Shown here piece by piece: positions 1 to 5,223 of a stretch of 5,417 bases of DNA. The stretch is taken from NCBI GenBank assembly GCA_963582345.1, contig CAUZSN010000168.1, forward strand, positions 1-5,417, read 5' to 3'. Within the stretch, counting starts at the first letter, position 1. Each line of letters starts with the position of its first letter. The position numbers were made by a program, and so were the translations under genes. The notes below the pieces were generated by a model that was given only the letters and a program-made list of their open reading frames with translations, did not search any database and was not told where the DNA came from. The DNA comes from CAUZSN01 sp963582345. GTDB lineage: Bacteria; Planctomycetota; Planctomycetia; Planctomycetales; Planctomycetaceae.

Positions 1-2220
1 AGGATCTTGCTCGGGAAAGAGGACTCCGGGATCCTGCGGCTCACGATTCCCAAGAACGCTGAAAGCGAACCGATCATTGAGACATTGAACAGTACATTAG
101 AGAGCGTACAGGGACTCTTGCTGAGCGCAAATGGACTCATTGCCAGTGCCAATCGATCACTGGGGCTCTATCGACTGAATCAAAGTTCCGGCGGAAGCCC
201 GTTTGACAAGGTAACGCTTTTGCAGGAGACTGTCGGCAGCCAAGGGGACCACGGCCGACATGACCTTGTCCAGGATGCAAAGGGGCGTCTCTACGTGATC
301 CATGGTGATTCCGTTCAGATACCCGATAACTTCACAAGCCTCGTTCCTGCAACCAACGAATTCCAGAACAAAAAGCCTGAAGCTGGGCACGTCATTCAGA
401 CGGATGTGGGCGGCACAACATGGAAAGTATTTTGCTCTGGTTTGCGAAATCCGTATGGGTTAACTCTAAACGATGTCGGCGAATGCTTCACGTATGATGC
501 GGACGCTGAGGCGCATACTGGATTGCCTTGGTATCGTCCAACTCGCATTGTGCATCTCATGCCCGGCGTTGACTACGGTTGGCGTACCCCTGGGATACCT
601 TGGCCTGGGTACTTACCCGATACGATGCCGCCGATTACAACGATTGGACGAGGTTCGCCGACATCCTTGAAGTTTGCCTATGCAAGCAATTTTCCAGCTG
701 TCTACCGACGCGCACTTTTTGCCTTGGACTGGTCCTACGGTCGGATTCTCGCTGTGCATTTGGCCCCCAAGGGTTCCACCTATTCGGCACACGCTGAGGT
801 TTTTGTGCGCGGCCGTCCCTTCAGCGTGTGTGATTTAGACTTCGATGATGACGGCTCGATGCTTGTGATCACAGGTGGTCGAGGCACCCAATCAAGGCTA
901 TATCGAATTCGCTACGTCGGCAGTCGAACGAACGCCGAACCTGATTCGCAACAGGTTCTGGATCGGTCGAAGTATTCAACGAAGATGCGCGAGCAGCGAT
1001 GTCTCCTCGAATCCCTTTACGACGAACGAGGGCCAATGATCGTTCATCGCGCGTGGAACAACTTGTCTCATCCTGACCGAGGGATTCGCAGCGCGGCCCG
1101 AATTCTACTTGAACATCAACCGCCATCAACGTGGCAAGACCGTTTGTGGAATGAGCAGGAACCAAAATGCGCCCTTCCAGCACTCTTGGCACTAGTTCGT
1201 ACGGGGAAGCCGGAGATCTTTCCCAAGATCCATCAAAAGCTGCACTCCTTGTCGTTAACAGGGATGTCCGAATTGCAAATGGCAATTCGAATTGAGTCGC
1301 TAGTCGATCGAAATCTGCCAAGAGATGACGAGCGATCGGGGGCGATTCGTGTGAGTTTCGATTCACGCTTCCCAAGCGGGCGACGGTCGGTCGATCGAGA
1401 ACTTTGCCGGCTGTTGGTGGAACACCAATCCGAGGTCGTTGTCGATCGCACCCTTGTCGTTTTGGCCGATGAAACAAACCAAATCGACAAATTCCACTAT
1501 TTGGTTTGTTTAGCCGATGCGACCACAGGTTGGAACACGGATCGATATGATGAGTTCTTTCGGTTACTAAGCGGCGCCAGATTATACATCACCGACGAGG
1601 GACTGGACGACCGAGTCCAGAGGCTGTTCGATATAGCAATACGCCAAGTCGCGGAATCACGGCAGGCTGAGTATCAAGATTTGTTTGCGACAAATTCAAC
1701 CGACCGGGTTGCTCAAGTCAAGTCTCTTCCATTCATTAATCGATGGACCGTGTCAAAGATTATACCTCAATTCAGGGACGTAGAACGCTCTACAGATGTC
1801 GAAAACGGGGCACAGGTTTTCAGAATCGCAAATTGCAACCGCTGTCACCGATTCGGAACCACGGGGCGACCGTTTGGCCCCGACCTAAGCACTGTCGCAT
1901 CAAGGTTCAGCCGCAAATACATCTTGGAACAGATTGTCGAACCGTCTAAGACGATTTCGTCGCAATACCGAAACTACACCATCGTCTTGAAGAATGGCAA
2001 AGTAATCAACGGGCAAGTCGTTTACAACGGCTTTAGAAATTCGATCTTGCGAGTCGCAACCGACCCAACGGCTCTACACGAAACGACAGAAATCAAAAAG
2101 GATGATATTGAGTCATTTCATGAGTCTGGCATCTCCCCAATGCCTGAACGTCTGCTTGATACGCTTTCGATTGAACAGATCACGGACCTGTTGGCGTATT
2201 TGGAATCGGGCATGAATTGA
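1..2220 (+). CDS. PVC-type membrane-bound dehydrogenase with C-terminal heme-binding CxxCH domain (5' partial)
   Basis: The frame is open from base 1, so the gene starts upstream; the in-frame TTG at 7 is not a credible start. Counting from base 1, residues about 60-300 resemble the soluble glucose-dehydrogenase-like beta-propeller of planctomycete 'putative membrane-bound dehydrogenases', with landmarks YDAD (165-168), LPWYRPTR (175-182) and LDWSYGR (242-248). Residues about 330-590 are helix-rich, in the place where the family carries HEAT-like repeats. A c-type heme site CNRCH lies at 1834-1848, followed by FGPDLS, ILEQIVEPSK and a late SPMPE that may supply the axial methionine; this is the Pirellula/Verrucomicrobium-type heme domain. 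The protein is probably exported and acts in periplasmic electron transfer or sugar oxidation; the substrate cannot be read from the sequence. Family members are usually around 1,000 residues, so roughly 200-300 are missing upstream. No terminator is seen after the TGA. Confidence 0.9.
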   Translation, partial: RILLGKEDSGILRLTIPKNAESEPIIETLNSTLESVQGLLLSANGLIASANRSLGLYRLNQSSGGSPFDKVTLLQETVGSQGDHGRHDLVQDAKGRLYVIHGDSVQIPDNFTSLVPATNEFQNKKPEAGHVIQTDVGGTTWKVFCSGLRNPYGLTLNDVGECFTYDADAEAHTGLPWYRPTRIVHLMPGVDYGWRTPGIPWPGYLPDTMPPITTIGRGSPTSLKFAYASNFPAVYRRALFALDWSYGRILAVHLAPKGSTYSAHAEVFVRGRPFSVCDLDFDDDGSMLVITGGRGTQSRLYRIRYVGSRTNAEPDSQQVLDRSKYSTKMREQRCLLESLYDERGPMIVHRAWNNLSHPDRGIRSAARILLEHQPPSTWQDRLWNEQEPKCALPALLALVRTGKPEIFPKIHQKLHSLSLTGMSELQMAIRIESLVDRNLPRDDERSGAIRVSFDSRFPSGRRSVDRELCRLLVEHQSEVVVDRTLVVLADETNQIDKFHYLVCLADATTGWNTDRYDEFFRLLSGARLYITDEGLDDRVQRLFDIAIRQVAESRQAEYQDLFATNSTDRVAQVKSLPFINRWTVSKIIPQFRDVERSTDVENGAQVFRIANCNRCHRFGTTGRPFGPDLSTVASRFSRKYILEQIVEPSKTISSQYRNYTIVLKNGKVINGQVVYNGFRNSILRVATDPTALHETTEIKKDDIESFHESGISPMPERLLDTLSIEQITDLLAYLESGMN

Positions 2221-2241
2221 TCGAAACTTAGCGCTCTCTAG

Positions 2242-2550
2242 GGATCGCACATAGCCTTCGTTCAATCTATCGGCAAGAATCTGTACCTATCGCAGTTTGG
2301 CCGGGCGATGAAGGACTTGGATGTGGAGTTGATTCTGGCTCACAGCCCTCCGGCGAAAGATCGTGTGGATCGCCGCAACGCAGTGTTTCAGGACCGTCTG
2401 GTGATGGCACTGCATCTGAAAGGGATTAGCGATTTGGATGGTGCGAATGCTTTCCTGGACGATGAGTTTCTGGCGAACTTGAACGAGAAGTTCATCGTCC
2501 CGGCACGCGAACGGAGCGATCTGCACCGCCGGCTTCCGCGTCGAGACTGA
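2242..2550 (+). pseudogene. ISNCY-family transposase, C-terminal remnant
   Basis: An open stretch without a convincing start follows a TAG at 2239-2241; the ATG at 2308 lies inside the conserved part. The translation keeps the end of the DDE integrase core of one ISNCY subgroup: QFGRAMKDLDVELI, then AHSPPAKDRVDRRN, FQDRLV, LKGIS, and the tail LNEKF.VPA...DLHR.LP. Functional relatives read HSPQAKGRVERRN, where the Glu is the third catalytic acid; here it is Asp (codon 2368-2370). The Gln and Gly of the same motif are also changed. The upstream two-thirds of the gene and the usual C-terminal continuation after the HRxLP motif are absent. It lies 21 bases after the PVC gene, in the same frame by chance. 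It is an inactive fossil of an insertion sequence. Family assignment rests on recalled motifs. Confidence 0.8.
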
Positions 2551-2777
2551 AAGATCAGCCTGGACAGCCATAATCTTCAAACGCACGAGTTCTTTCATCA
2601 GTGTGCGGCACCCTTCGGGTTCCGTCTGTAACGGTTGTGACGATCTGATTGTATGGGTTCCGAGTGTACTGCCGGTAATTTCGATATTGAGACTGTGTAC
2701 AAGGTTAGATCAACAGAATTCAGAGTTTTGGTATCAAAGAGAGCAATCATTTTCGGCCTGCCGTCCATGACAACCAC

Positions 2778-2783
2778 GGAGGT
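2778..2783 (+). promoter_or_regulatory. Ribosome binding site of the four-helix-bundle remnant
   Basis: GGAGGT lies 5 bases before the ATG at 2789. It is a near-perfect Shine-Dalgarno sequence and fixes the start of the remnant gene. No convincing -35/-10 pair was found upstream. Confidence 0.6.
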
Positions 2784-2788
2784 CATCC

Positions 2789-2926
2789 ATGAAGCAAACC
2801 CCAGAACTGGTCATCATCACCAAGACCTACGATCCGATTCTGTGGTCTTGTAACCATACCAGTCGCTTTCCTCGCCAGCACCGCTTCGTGCTGGGCGAGC
2901 GATTGGAACGCAGGCCCGAGACGTAA
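2789..2926 (+). pseudogene. Four-helix-bundle (Avd-like) protein, N-terminal remnant
   Basis: Forty-five codons from ATG, placed by the GGAGGT at 2778-2783. The translation carries the signature of the four-helix-bundle family that includes Avd, the accessory protein of diversity-generating retroelements: KTYDPILW (residues 12-19) and FPRQHRFVLGERLER (27-41). Homologues then continue through helices 2-4 to about 110-130 residues. Here similarity stops at residue 41 and two adjacent TAA codons follow (2924-2929). No continuation was found in the other forward frames up to 3020. Pro16 replaces the usual Leu in TYDLILW. In planctomycetes these proteins often sit beside reverse transcriptases, but no reverse transcriptase, template repeat or variable repeat is visible here. 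It is most likely a truncated relic; a short expressed peptide cannot be excluded given the intact ribosome binding site. Confidence 0.72.
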
Positions 2927-3021
2927 TAAATAGGCCAATAATTGTGGCATCGAGGCGAGCCAGCCCAATTCAGACTACGCAGTCGAGCCCGAAGGAGATC
3001 GCTAGCCGACCGCGTAAAGTA

Positions 3022-3063
3022 AATTTATTCCGCTAAACAGCTTGAGGGTCGGTGGAGTAAATT
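3022..3063 (+). repeat. Imperfect hairpin overlapping inverted repeat copy A
   Basis: AATTTATTCCGC (3022-3033) can pair with GTGGAGTAAATT (3052-3063): 12 pairs, two of them G-U, with an 18-base loop. No T-run follows, so it is not a standard terminator. The left arm also resembles the complement of the right arm as it appears in copy B (4743-4754), so it may be a third partial copy of the repeat core in opposite orientation. Confidence 0.45.
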
Positions 3064-3074
3064 CACCATACAGG
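3032..3074 (+). repeat. 43-base inverted repeat, copy A
   Basis: This segment matches the reverse complement of 4733-4775 at 37 of 43 positions with no gaps, including the exact 14-base run TAAATTCACCATAC (3058-3071). The substitutions, if read in the overlapping ORF, mostly change the amino acid, so conservation looks like that of a DNA repeat and not of a protein. It overlaps the beginning of the GIY-YIG frame. The matching stops abruptly at 3074, and in copy B at the edge of an IS3 fragment, which suggests that the repeat is the terminus of an element lying outside (left of 3074, right of 4733), or the ends of a cassette lying between. Confidence 0.75.
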
Positions 3075-3458
3075 GTAGAAGAACGCGAGACAGGACTGGA
3101 AGCATGGAAAGCGGCGATCGAAATTCACGATAAGCTCCGTGCGAAGAAAAGAAATGTCGATCTGGATTTCGGCTCGAACAACTACTGTCTCTATGTCTTC
3201 CAGATGAAATCCATCGTAATGAAGAATCGATCTTTCGTTCGGATGAATCTGTCTCTCACGGCTGATAAACAATTGCCCTGTGCTTATGTCGGGATGACAA
3301 GTACGTCGCGGGAAGATCGCTACAGCCAGCACATCAATCCCGATCACAAAACGAGCACGAAATGGGGCCGTGACTACTTTGTTCGGCCCTATGAAAAACC
3401 CTTCGTCAAGACTGGATCAGCGAGTTTCAGGGAACTGGCCGGAAGGTTGACGAAATGA
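3042..3458 (+). CDS. GIY-YIG-like nuclease superfamily protein, start uncertain, C-terminus frameshifted
   Basis: The translation carries a GIY-YIG-like pattern in the form typical of small planctomycete/actinobacterial proteins: YCLYVFQM (residues 48-55 from TTG 3042), then PCAYVGMTS (79-87) and REDRYSQH (90-97), a position where relatives read PEERFxxHK. GIY-YIG proteins usually cut or nick DNA, but many of these stand-alone relatives have no assigned role. Two defects are visible. First, no ATG or GTG exists upstream of the YVF strand; the only start is TTG 3042, inside a DNA repeat, so the true 5' end may be lost. Second, the frame ends at TGA 3456-3458 before the family's usual C-terminal helix, which is present in the -1 frame (3455-3538). 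Probably a decaying gene; a split but functional version is possible. Confidence 0.55.
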   Translation: MRVGGVNSPYRVEERETGLEAWKAAIEIHDKLRAKKRNVDLDFGSNNYCLYVFQMKSIVMKNRSFVRMNLSLTADKQLPCAYVGMTSTSREDRYSQHINPDHKTSTKWGRDYFVRPYEKPFVKTGSASFRELAGRLTK

Positions 3459-3538
3459 ATAAATATGAAGCACTCCTTGGTGAGTATGACCTTCGCTGCT
3501 GGCTTCAGAAGAAAGGTATTGCCGCTTACAGCAGGTGA
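3455..3538 (+). pseudogene. Detached C-terminal piece of the GIY-YIG-like gene (-1 frame)
   Basis: Twenty-seven codons from an ATG that overlaps the upstream stop as ATGA. The peptide MNKYEALLGEYDLRCWLQKK followed by GIAAYSR matches the usual end of this GIY-YIG-like group, where an acidic helix with LA..LR is followed by GYAVW. Read without the start codon, the frame is open a little further upstream, giving GRKVDE before the Met. A single-base deletion (or two-base insertion) before 3455 would explain the split. Alternatively the ATGA overlap could allow re-initiation, giving a two-piece protein. Confidence 0.5.
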
Positions 3539-3562
3539 GAGATACAACAGGGGCGAGTTCCG

Positions 3563-3682
3563 ATGATCCGTGTAACGATTCGCTCAGCGGATACTCCTGT
3601 GGCGGAACATCCGCCTTGGGCGAAGTGTTGCCAGCGGTATTTTGAACAGGCAGTTCAGGAGTCAGGAGCGTTGTGGCCATGA
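3563..3682 (+). CDS. Small hypothetical protein (39 aa) coupled to the DUF3293 gene
   Basis: An ATG-started 39-codon frame begins 24 bases after the GIY-YIG piece and ends in an ATGA overlap with the next gene (ATG 3679, TGA 3680-3682). AGGGGCGAG lies about 5 bases upstream of the start and is a weak ribosome binding site. The peptide is IRVTIRSAD at the N-terminus, then HPPWAKCCQRYFEQAVQES, with a Cys-Cys pair and an amphipathic-looking helix, and ends GALWP. No family is recognised. Tight spacing and the stop/start overlap suggest it is translated and coupled to DUF3293. It could also be the tail of a once longer protein, since the frame is closed upstream by the TGA at 3536-3538. Confidence 0.45.
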   Translation: MIRVTIRSADTPVAEHPPWAKCCQRYFEQAVQESGALWP

Positions 3683-4116
3683 TTTCAGAGGAACTGTGGC
3701 GGGCCTATGAGGCGACATCCTACGAGGCGGAAACGTCTGCAGGGCGAGTGCGTCTTCGGATCGGGAGCAGGTCTCCGGACGTCGATCGATTACTGTCGGA
3801 AAAAAACCTGAGTTCCTGGGCTTTTGTGACGGCATTCAATCCCTGCTCAAAACCACTGACTGATCCGGAGAATGAGGAAAGACACCAGCGACTGCTGCAT
3901 GATCTGAGCGACAATGATGGTCCGGTCTATGCGGGAGTAGGTATCCCCGATCACCCGGACTGGAATGCTGAGACCAGTGTGCTGATACTGGGGATCGAAC
4001 GTGAAGCCGCTGTCCGGCTGGCGGTCAGGTACGGTCAGAATGCCATCGTTGTCGGGACCATCGGAACAGATGCGAAACTGGTGGACTGCATGAAATGTGA
4101 GCAGGAATCGTCCTGA
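3679..4116 (+). CDS. DUF3293 domain-containing protein
   Basis: A 145-residue soluble protein without signal peptide or membrane segment. It matches the DUF3293 pattern along most of its length: WAFVTAFNPCSKPL (47-60), ENEERHQRLL (64-73), a central GVGIPDHPDW (86-95), ETSVLILGI (98-106) and the family's hallmark RYGQNAIV (117-124). The length is normal for the family, whose function is unknown. The start is chosen at ATG 3679 because it forms ATGA with the preceding stop; AGGAG at 3664-3668 is 10 bases away. GTG at 3673, two codons earlier, is also possible and is nearer to that AGGAG. All hallmark residues are intact, unlike the neighbouring genes, so this is probably functional. No terminator follows the TGA. 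Confidence 0.85.
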   Translation: MISEELWRAYEATSYEAETSAGRVRLRIGSRSPDVDRLLSEKNLSSWAFVTAFNPCSKPLTDPENEERHQRLLHDLSDNDGPVYAGVGIPDHPDWNAETSVLILGIEREAAVRLAVRYGQNAIVVGTIGTDAKLVDCMKCEQESS

Positions 4117-4341
4117 AAATCATACCGCGATGAACTCTGGATCAACGCCCTCGCGAAAAATAATCCTGGCTACGTTAGGCACAAACTATTTCAAATCTCT
4201 ATTGGAGAAACTCCCGTCGCACGTGTACTATTCTTCGCTGGTGCTGAGGTGGGGGACCGCCACCTAGGCAGCACCGGGTCAACCGTCGGTCTACGGGCAA
4301 TCCGTGCCGCATTGCTCGTCGACGGAAAATCCGCTGGATGA
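4117..4341 (+). other. Open stretch in frame with DUF3293 after its stop; possible gene fragment
   Basis: The DUF3293 frame stays open for 74 codons past its TGA, to TGA 4339-4341, without any ATG. The translation looks protein-like (RDELWINALAKNNPGYVRHK, LFQISIGETPVARVL, GLRAIRAALLVDG) but no family is recognised. A second frame has an ATG-started 45-codon ORF at 4130-4267 with less protein-like content. The stretch could be a 5'-truncated gene, or chance openness in a region that also forms a strong hairpin at 4238-4277. Apart from this and the hairpin nothing is seen in it. Confidence 0.25.
4238..4277 (+). repeat. Long bulged hairpin (15-bp stem)
   Basis: CTGGTGCTG (4238-4246) pairs with CAGCACCGG (4269-4277), and AGGTGG (4247-4252) pairs with CCACCT (4260-4265). 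The loop is GGGACCG and a three-base bulge AGG (4266-4268) separates the two helices; one pair is T-G. There is no T-run after it, so it is not an intrinsic terminator. It may be a REP-like palindrome, a structured RNA element, or a remnant of a mobile-element end. Confidence 0.55.
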
Positions 4342-4345
4342 ATTG

Positions 4346-4459
4346 ATGTCGATTTACGCTGAGTGTCGCGACTATGGAGCCTCTATCAACGCTCCTTTCG
4401 AAGACGCCGAACGCAGTGTCCGATGCCGTGAGTGTGGCGGACCGATTCGCATCCGGTAG
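4346..4459 (+). CDS. Small zinc-ribbon protein (37 aa), one cysteine replaced
   Basis: ATG-started 37-codon frame that ends three bases before a strong intrinsic terminator. The peptide begins MSIYAECRDYGAS and closes VRCRECGGPIRIR. This is the two-knuckle pattern of tiny zinc-ribbon proteins and zinc-ribbon domains common in planctomycetes: C-x2-C, about 20 residues, C-x2-C-G, then a basic or hydrophobic end. Here the knuckles are C7-R-D-Y10 and C27-R-E-C30; Tyr10 (TAT, 4373-4375) stands where Cys (TGT) is expected, a one-base change. Zinc binding is therefore probably impaired, or uses three ligands. No clear ribosome binding site is seen before the ATG. The frame is open upstream to 4268 without a convincing start. 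The adjacent terminator supports a real transcription unit on this strand. Function unknown. Confidence 0.5.
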   Translation: MSIYAECRDYGASINAPFEDAERSVRCRECGGPIRIR

Positions 4460-4461
4460 TC

Positions 4462-4488
4462 GGCCGGGCTGTTTGGCTCGGCCTTTTT
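4462..4488 (+). terminator. Rho-independent terminator
   Basis: GGCCGGGC (4462-4469) pairs fully with GCTCGGCC (4476-4483), eight pairs with one G-U, around a six-base loop TGTTTG, followed directly by TTTTT (4484-4488). It starts two bases after the stop of the zinc-ribbon ORF and would end a + strand transcript covering the small genes. Confidence 0.85.
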
Positions 4489-4620
4489 GTCAGAGACGAA
4501 CTCAGCAGCGACGGTTCATTGACGACTCCGGACGACAACTCGGGATTGATTCCTCGTGGATCGGGTTCTCTGTCCCGGCTGAAGAAGTCGTCTGTGCTCC
4601 CCGGAGCGCAGGAACATATC
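4489..4620. other. Intergenic stretch before the IS3 end
   Basis: No gene, promoter or repeat could be supported here. Short open frames cross it on both strands without recognisable motifs. Confidence 0.4.
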
Positions 4621-4733
4621 TGATCTTGCCCCTAAACCGAGTCCAGCGCCAAAGTGATAGAATGGTGTTTTGGACATAGAGGAAAGGGAGGTAAGCAATG
4701 TCCAAGAAGCGATTCACAGCGGAACAGATCATC
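4621..4733 (+). mobile_element. Left end of an IS3-family element (truncated)
   Basis: TGATCTTGCCCC at 4621 has the form of an IS3-family terminal inverted repeat (TGA, then a C-run). It is followed by about 65 bases of leader, a strong ribosome binding site GGGAGGT (4686-4692) and an orfA start at ATG 4698 reading MSKKRFTAEQII, the common beginning of IS3 OrfA proteins. Identity ends at 4733, where inverted repeat copy B begins. The rest of orfA, orfB and the right end are not found in the window. The left boundary is estimated from the motif and not proven by a target duplication. Confidence 0.65.
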
Positions 4734-4997
4734 CCGTATGGTGAATTTATTCCACAGATCCTCAACCTGTTTGGCAACAGAGACTTTGACATGGCGAATT
4801 GGCTGAATCTCGGCCGAGCTTTGGGCCGGGATCGGGTTGATCAGCAAGCGTTGTGGTCTCGAATGGCAGGCGGAGCAAGACTGGGCGCGGATGATGTGCC
4901 CTGCGAATTGTCGGCGGTGCACCAGGCGGAGCCCTTTCGTCATCATTGCATTTTGATCGGCGTGATGGTGGTCAGCCTCATCGCCAGGCGACCCTGA
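4698..4997 (+). pseudogene. IS3 OrfA start running into unrelated sequence
   Basis: The first 12 codons are OrfA (MSKKRFTAEQII, start of the helix-turn-helix region); relatives continue with GKLREAEV or similar. Here the frame passes into the 43-base repeat (PYGEFIPQILNLF) and stays open to TGA 4995-4997, 99 codons in all. The remaining 87 codons show no transposase motif and no family that I recognise; the reverse strand is also open over much of this stretch, so openness alone is weak evidence. The product cannot be a working transposase subunit. With its intact GGGAGGT site the chimeric frame could be translated, but it is best treated as a broken gene. Confidence 0.6.
4733..4775 (-). repeat. 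43-base inverted repeat, copy B
   Basis: The reverse complement matches 3032-3074 at 37 of 43 positions without gaps. Its left edge coincides with the break in the IS3 orfA codons, so it marks a junction between unrelated sequences. The outer edges of the two copies are 1,744 bases apart and the inner edges enclose 1,658 bases. Confidence 0.75.
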
Positions 4998-5223
4998 TCT
5001 CTTCATCTCTGCGCTCTTCAGAGATCGGCACGCTTACTTCGAGCATCGCGGCGTGTTGTACTTACATGAGCTGCGAACAGGTTTAACAGAGTCGTAGCTG
5101 GCTAACTCCTGCCATTATTTTATTCCAACGTACCCTCGCGTTGTCGCAAGCTCTGTGAGATAATACAAACTGATCGTTTTAAGTCGCGAGGTGAAGCAAG
5201 CCAAAGACAAGACCGGACCAATC
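4776..5223. other. Stretch without a recognised gene
   Basis: Up to 4997 it is covered by the chimeric IS3 frame; after that no ORF of note is present. ATCTCTG/CAGAGAT (5005-5011 and 5019-5025) forms a short hairpin without a T-run. A weak promoter-like pair, TTGTCG (5141-5146) and TACAAA (5164-5169) with 17-base spacing, lies upstream of the secreted-protein gene; each box matches only four of six consensus bases, so it is not claimed as a promoter. Confidence 0.4.

Noticed and set aside
869..1477. Long reverse-strand ORF (202 codons) inside the PVC gene.
   Set aside because: It is the antisense shadow of a well supported gene and contains no recognisable motif.
2606..2624. Short hairpin with a TTC loop, possible terminator for the upstream genes.
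   Set aside because: One mismatch in an eight-position stem, a three-base loop and no T-run.
2871..2899. Hairpin of 11 pairs with one bulge inside the four-helix-bundle relic.
   Set aside because: It falls on the codons of the conserved HRFVLGE motif and is explained by GC-rich codon choice there; no T-run follows.
2551..3031. A complete diversity-generating retroelement next to the Avd-like relic.
   Set aside because: No reverse transcriptase motif in any frame and no template/variable repeat pair with adenine-specific differences is present in the window.
4130..4178. Integron attC-like sites: GATCAAC at about 4140 and a canonical-looking GTTAGGC at about 4172.
   Set aside because: The two core-like heptamers are only about 40 bases apart end to end, the first does not fit RYYYAAC, and no convincing L box pairing exists. 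No integrase and no second site with matching cores was found.
4632..5006. Reverse-strand ORF of 124 codons across the IS3 end and copy B.
   Set aside because: It runs antisense through the IS3 leader and orfA start and crosses the junction at 4733, so it cannot be an original gene; no motif supports it.
5141..5169. Sigma-70-like promoter for the secreted protein gene.
   Set aside because: Both boxes match only four of six consensus positions; such pairs arise often by chance.
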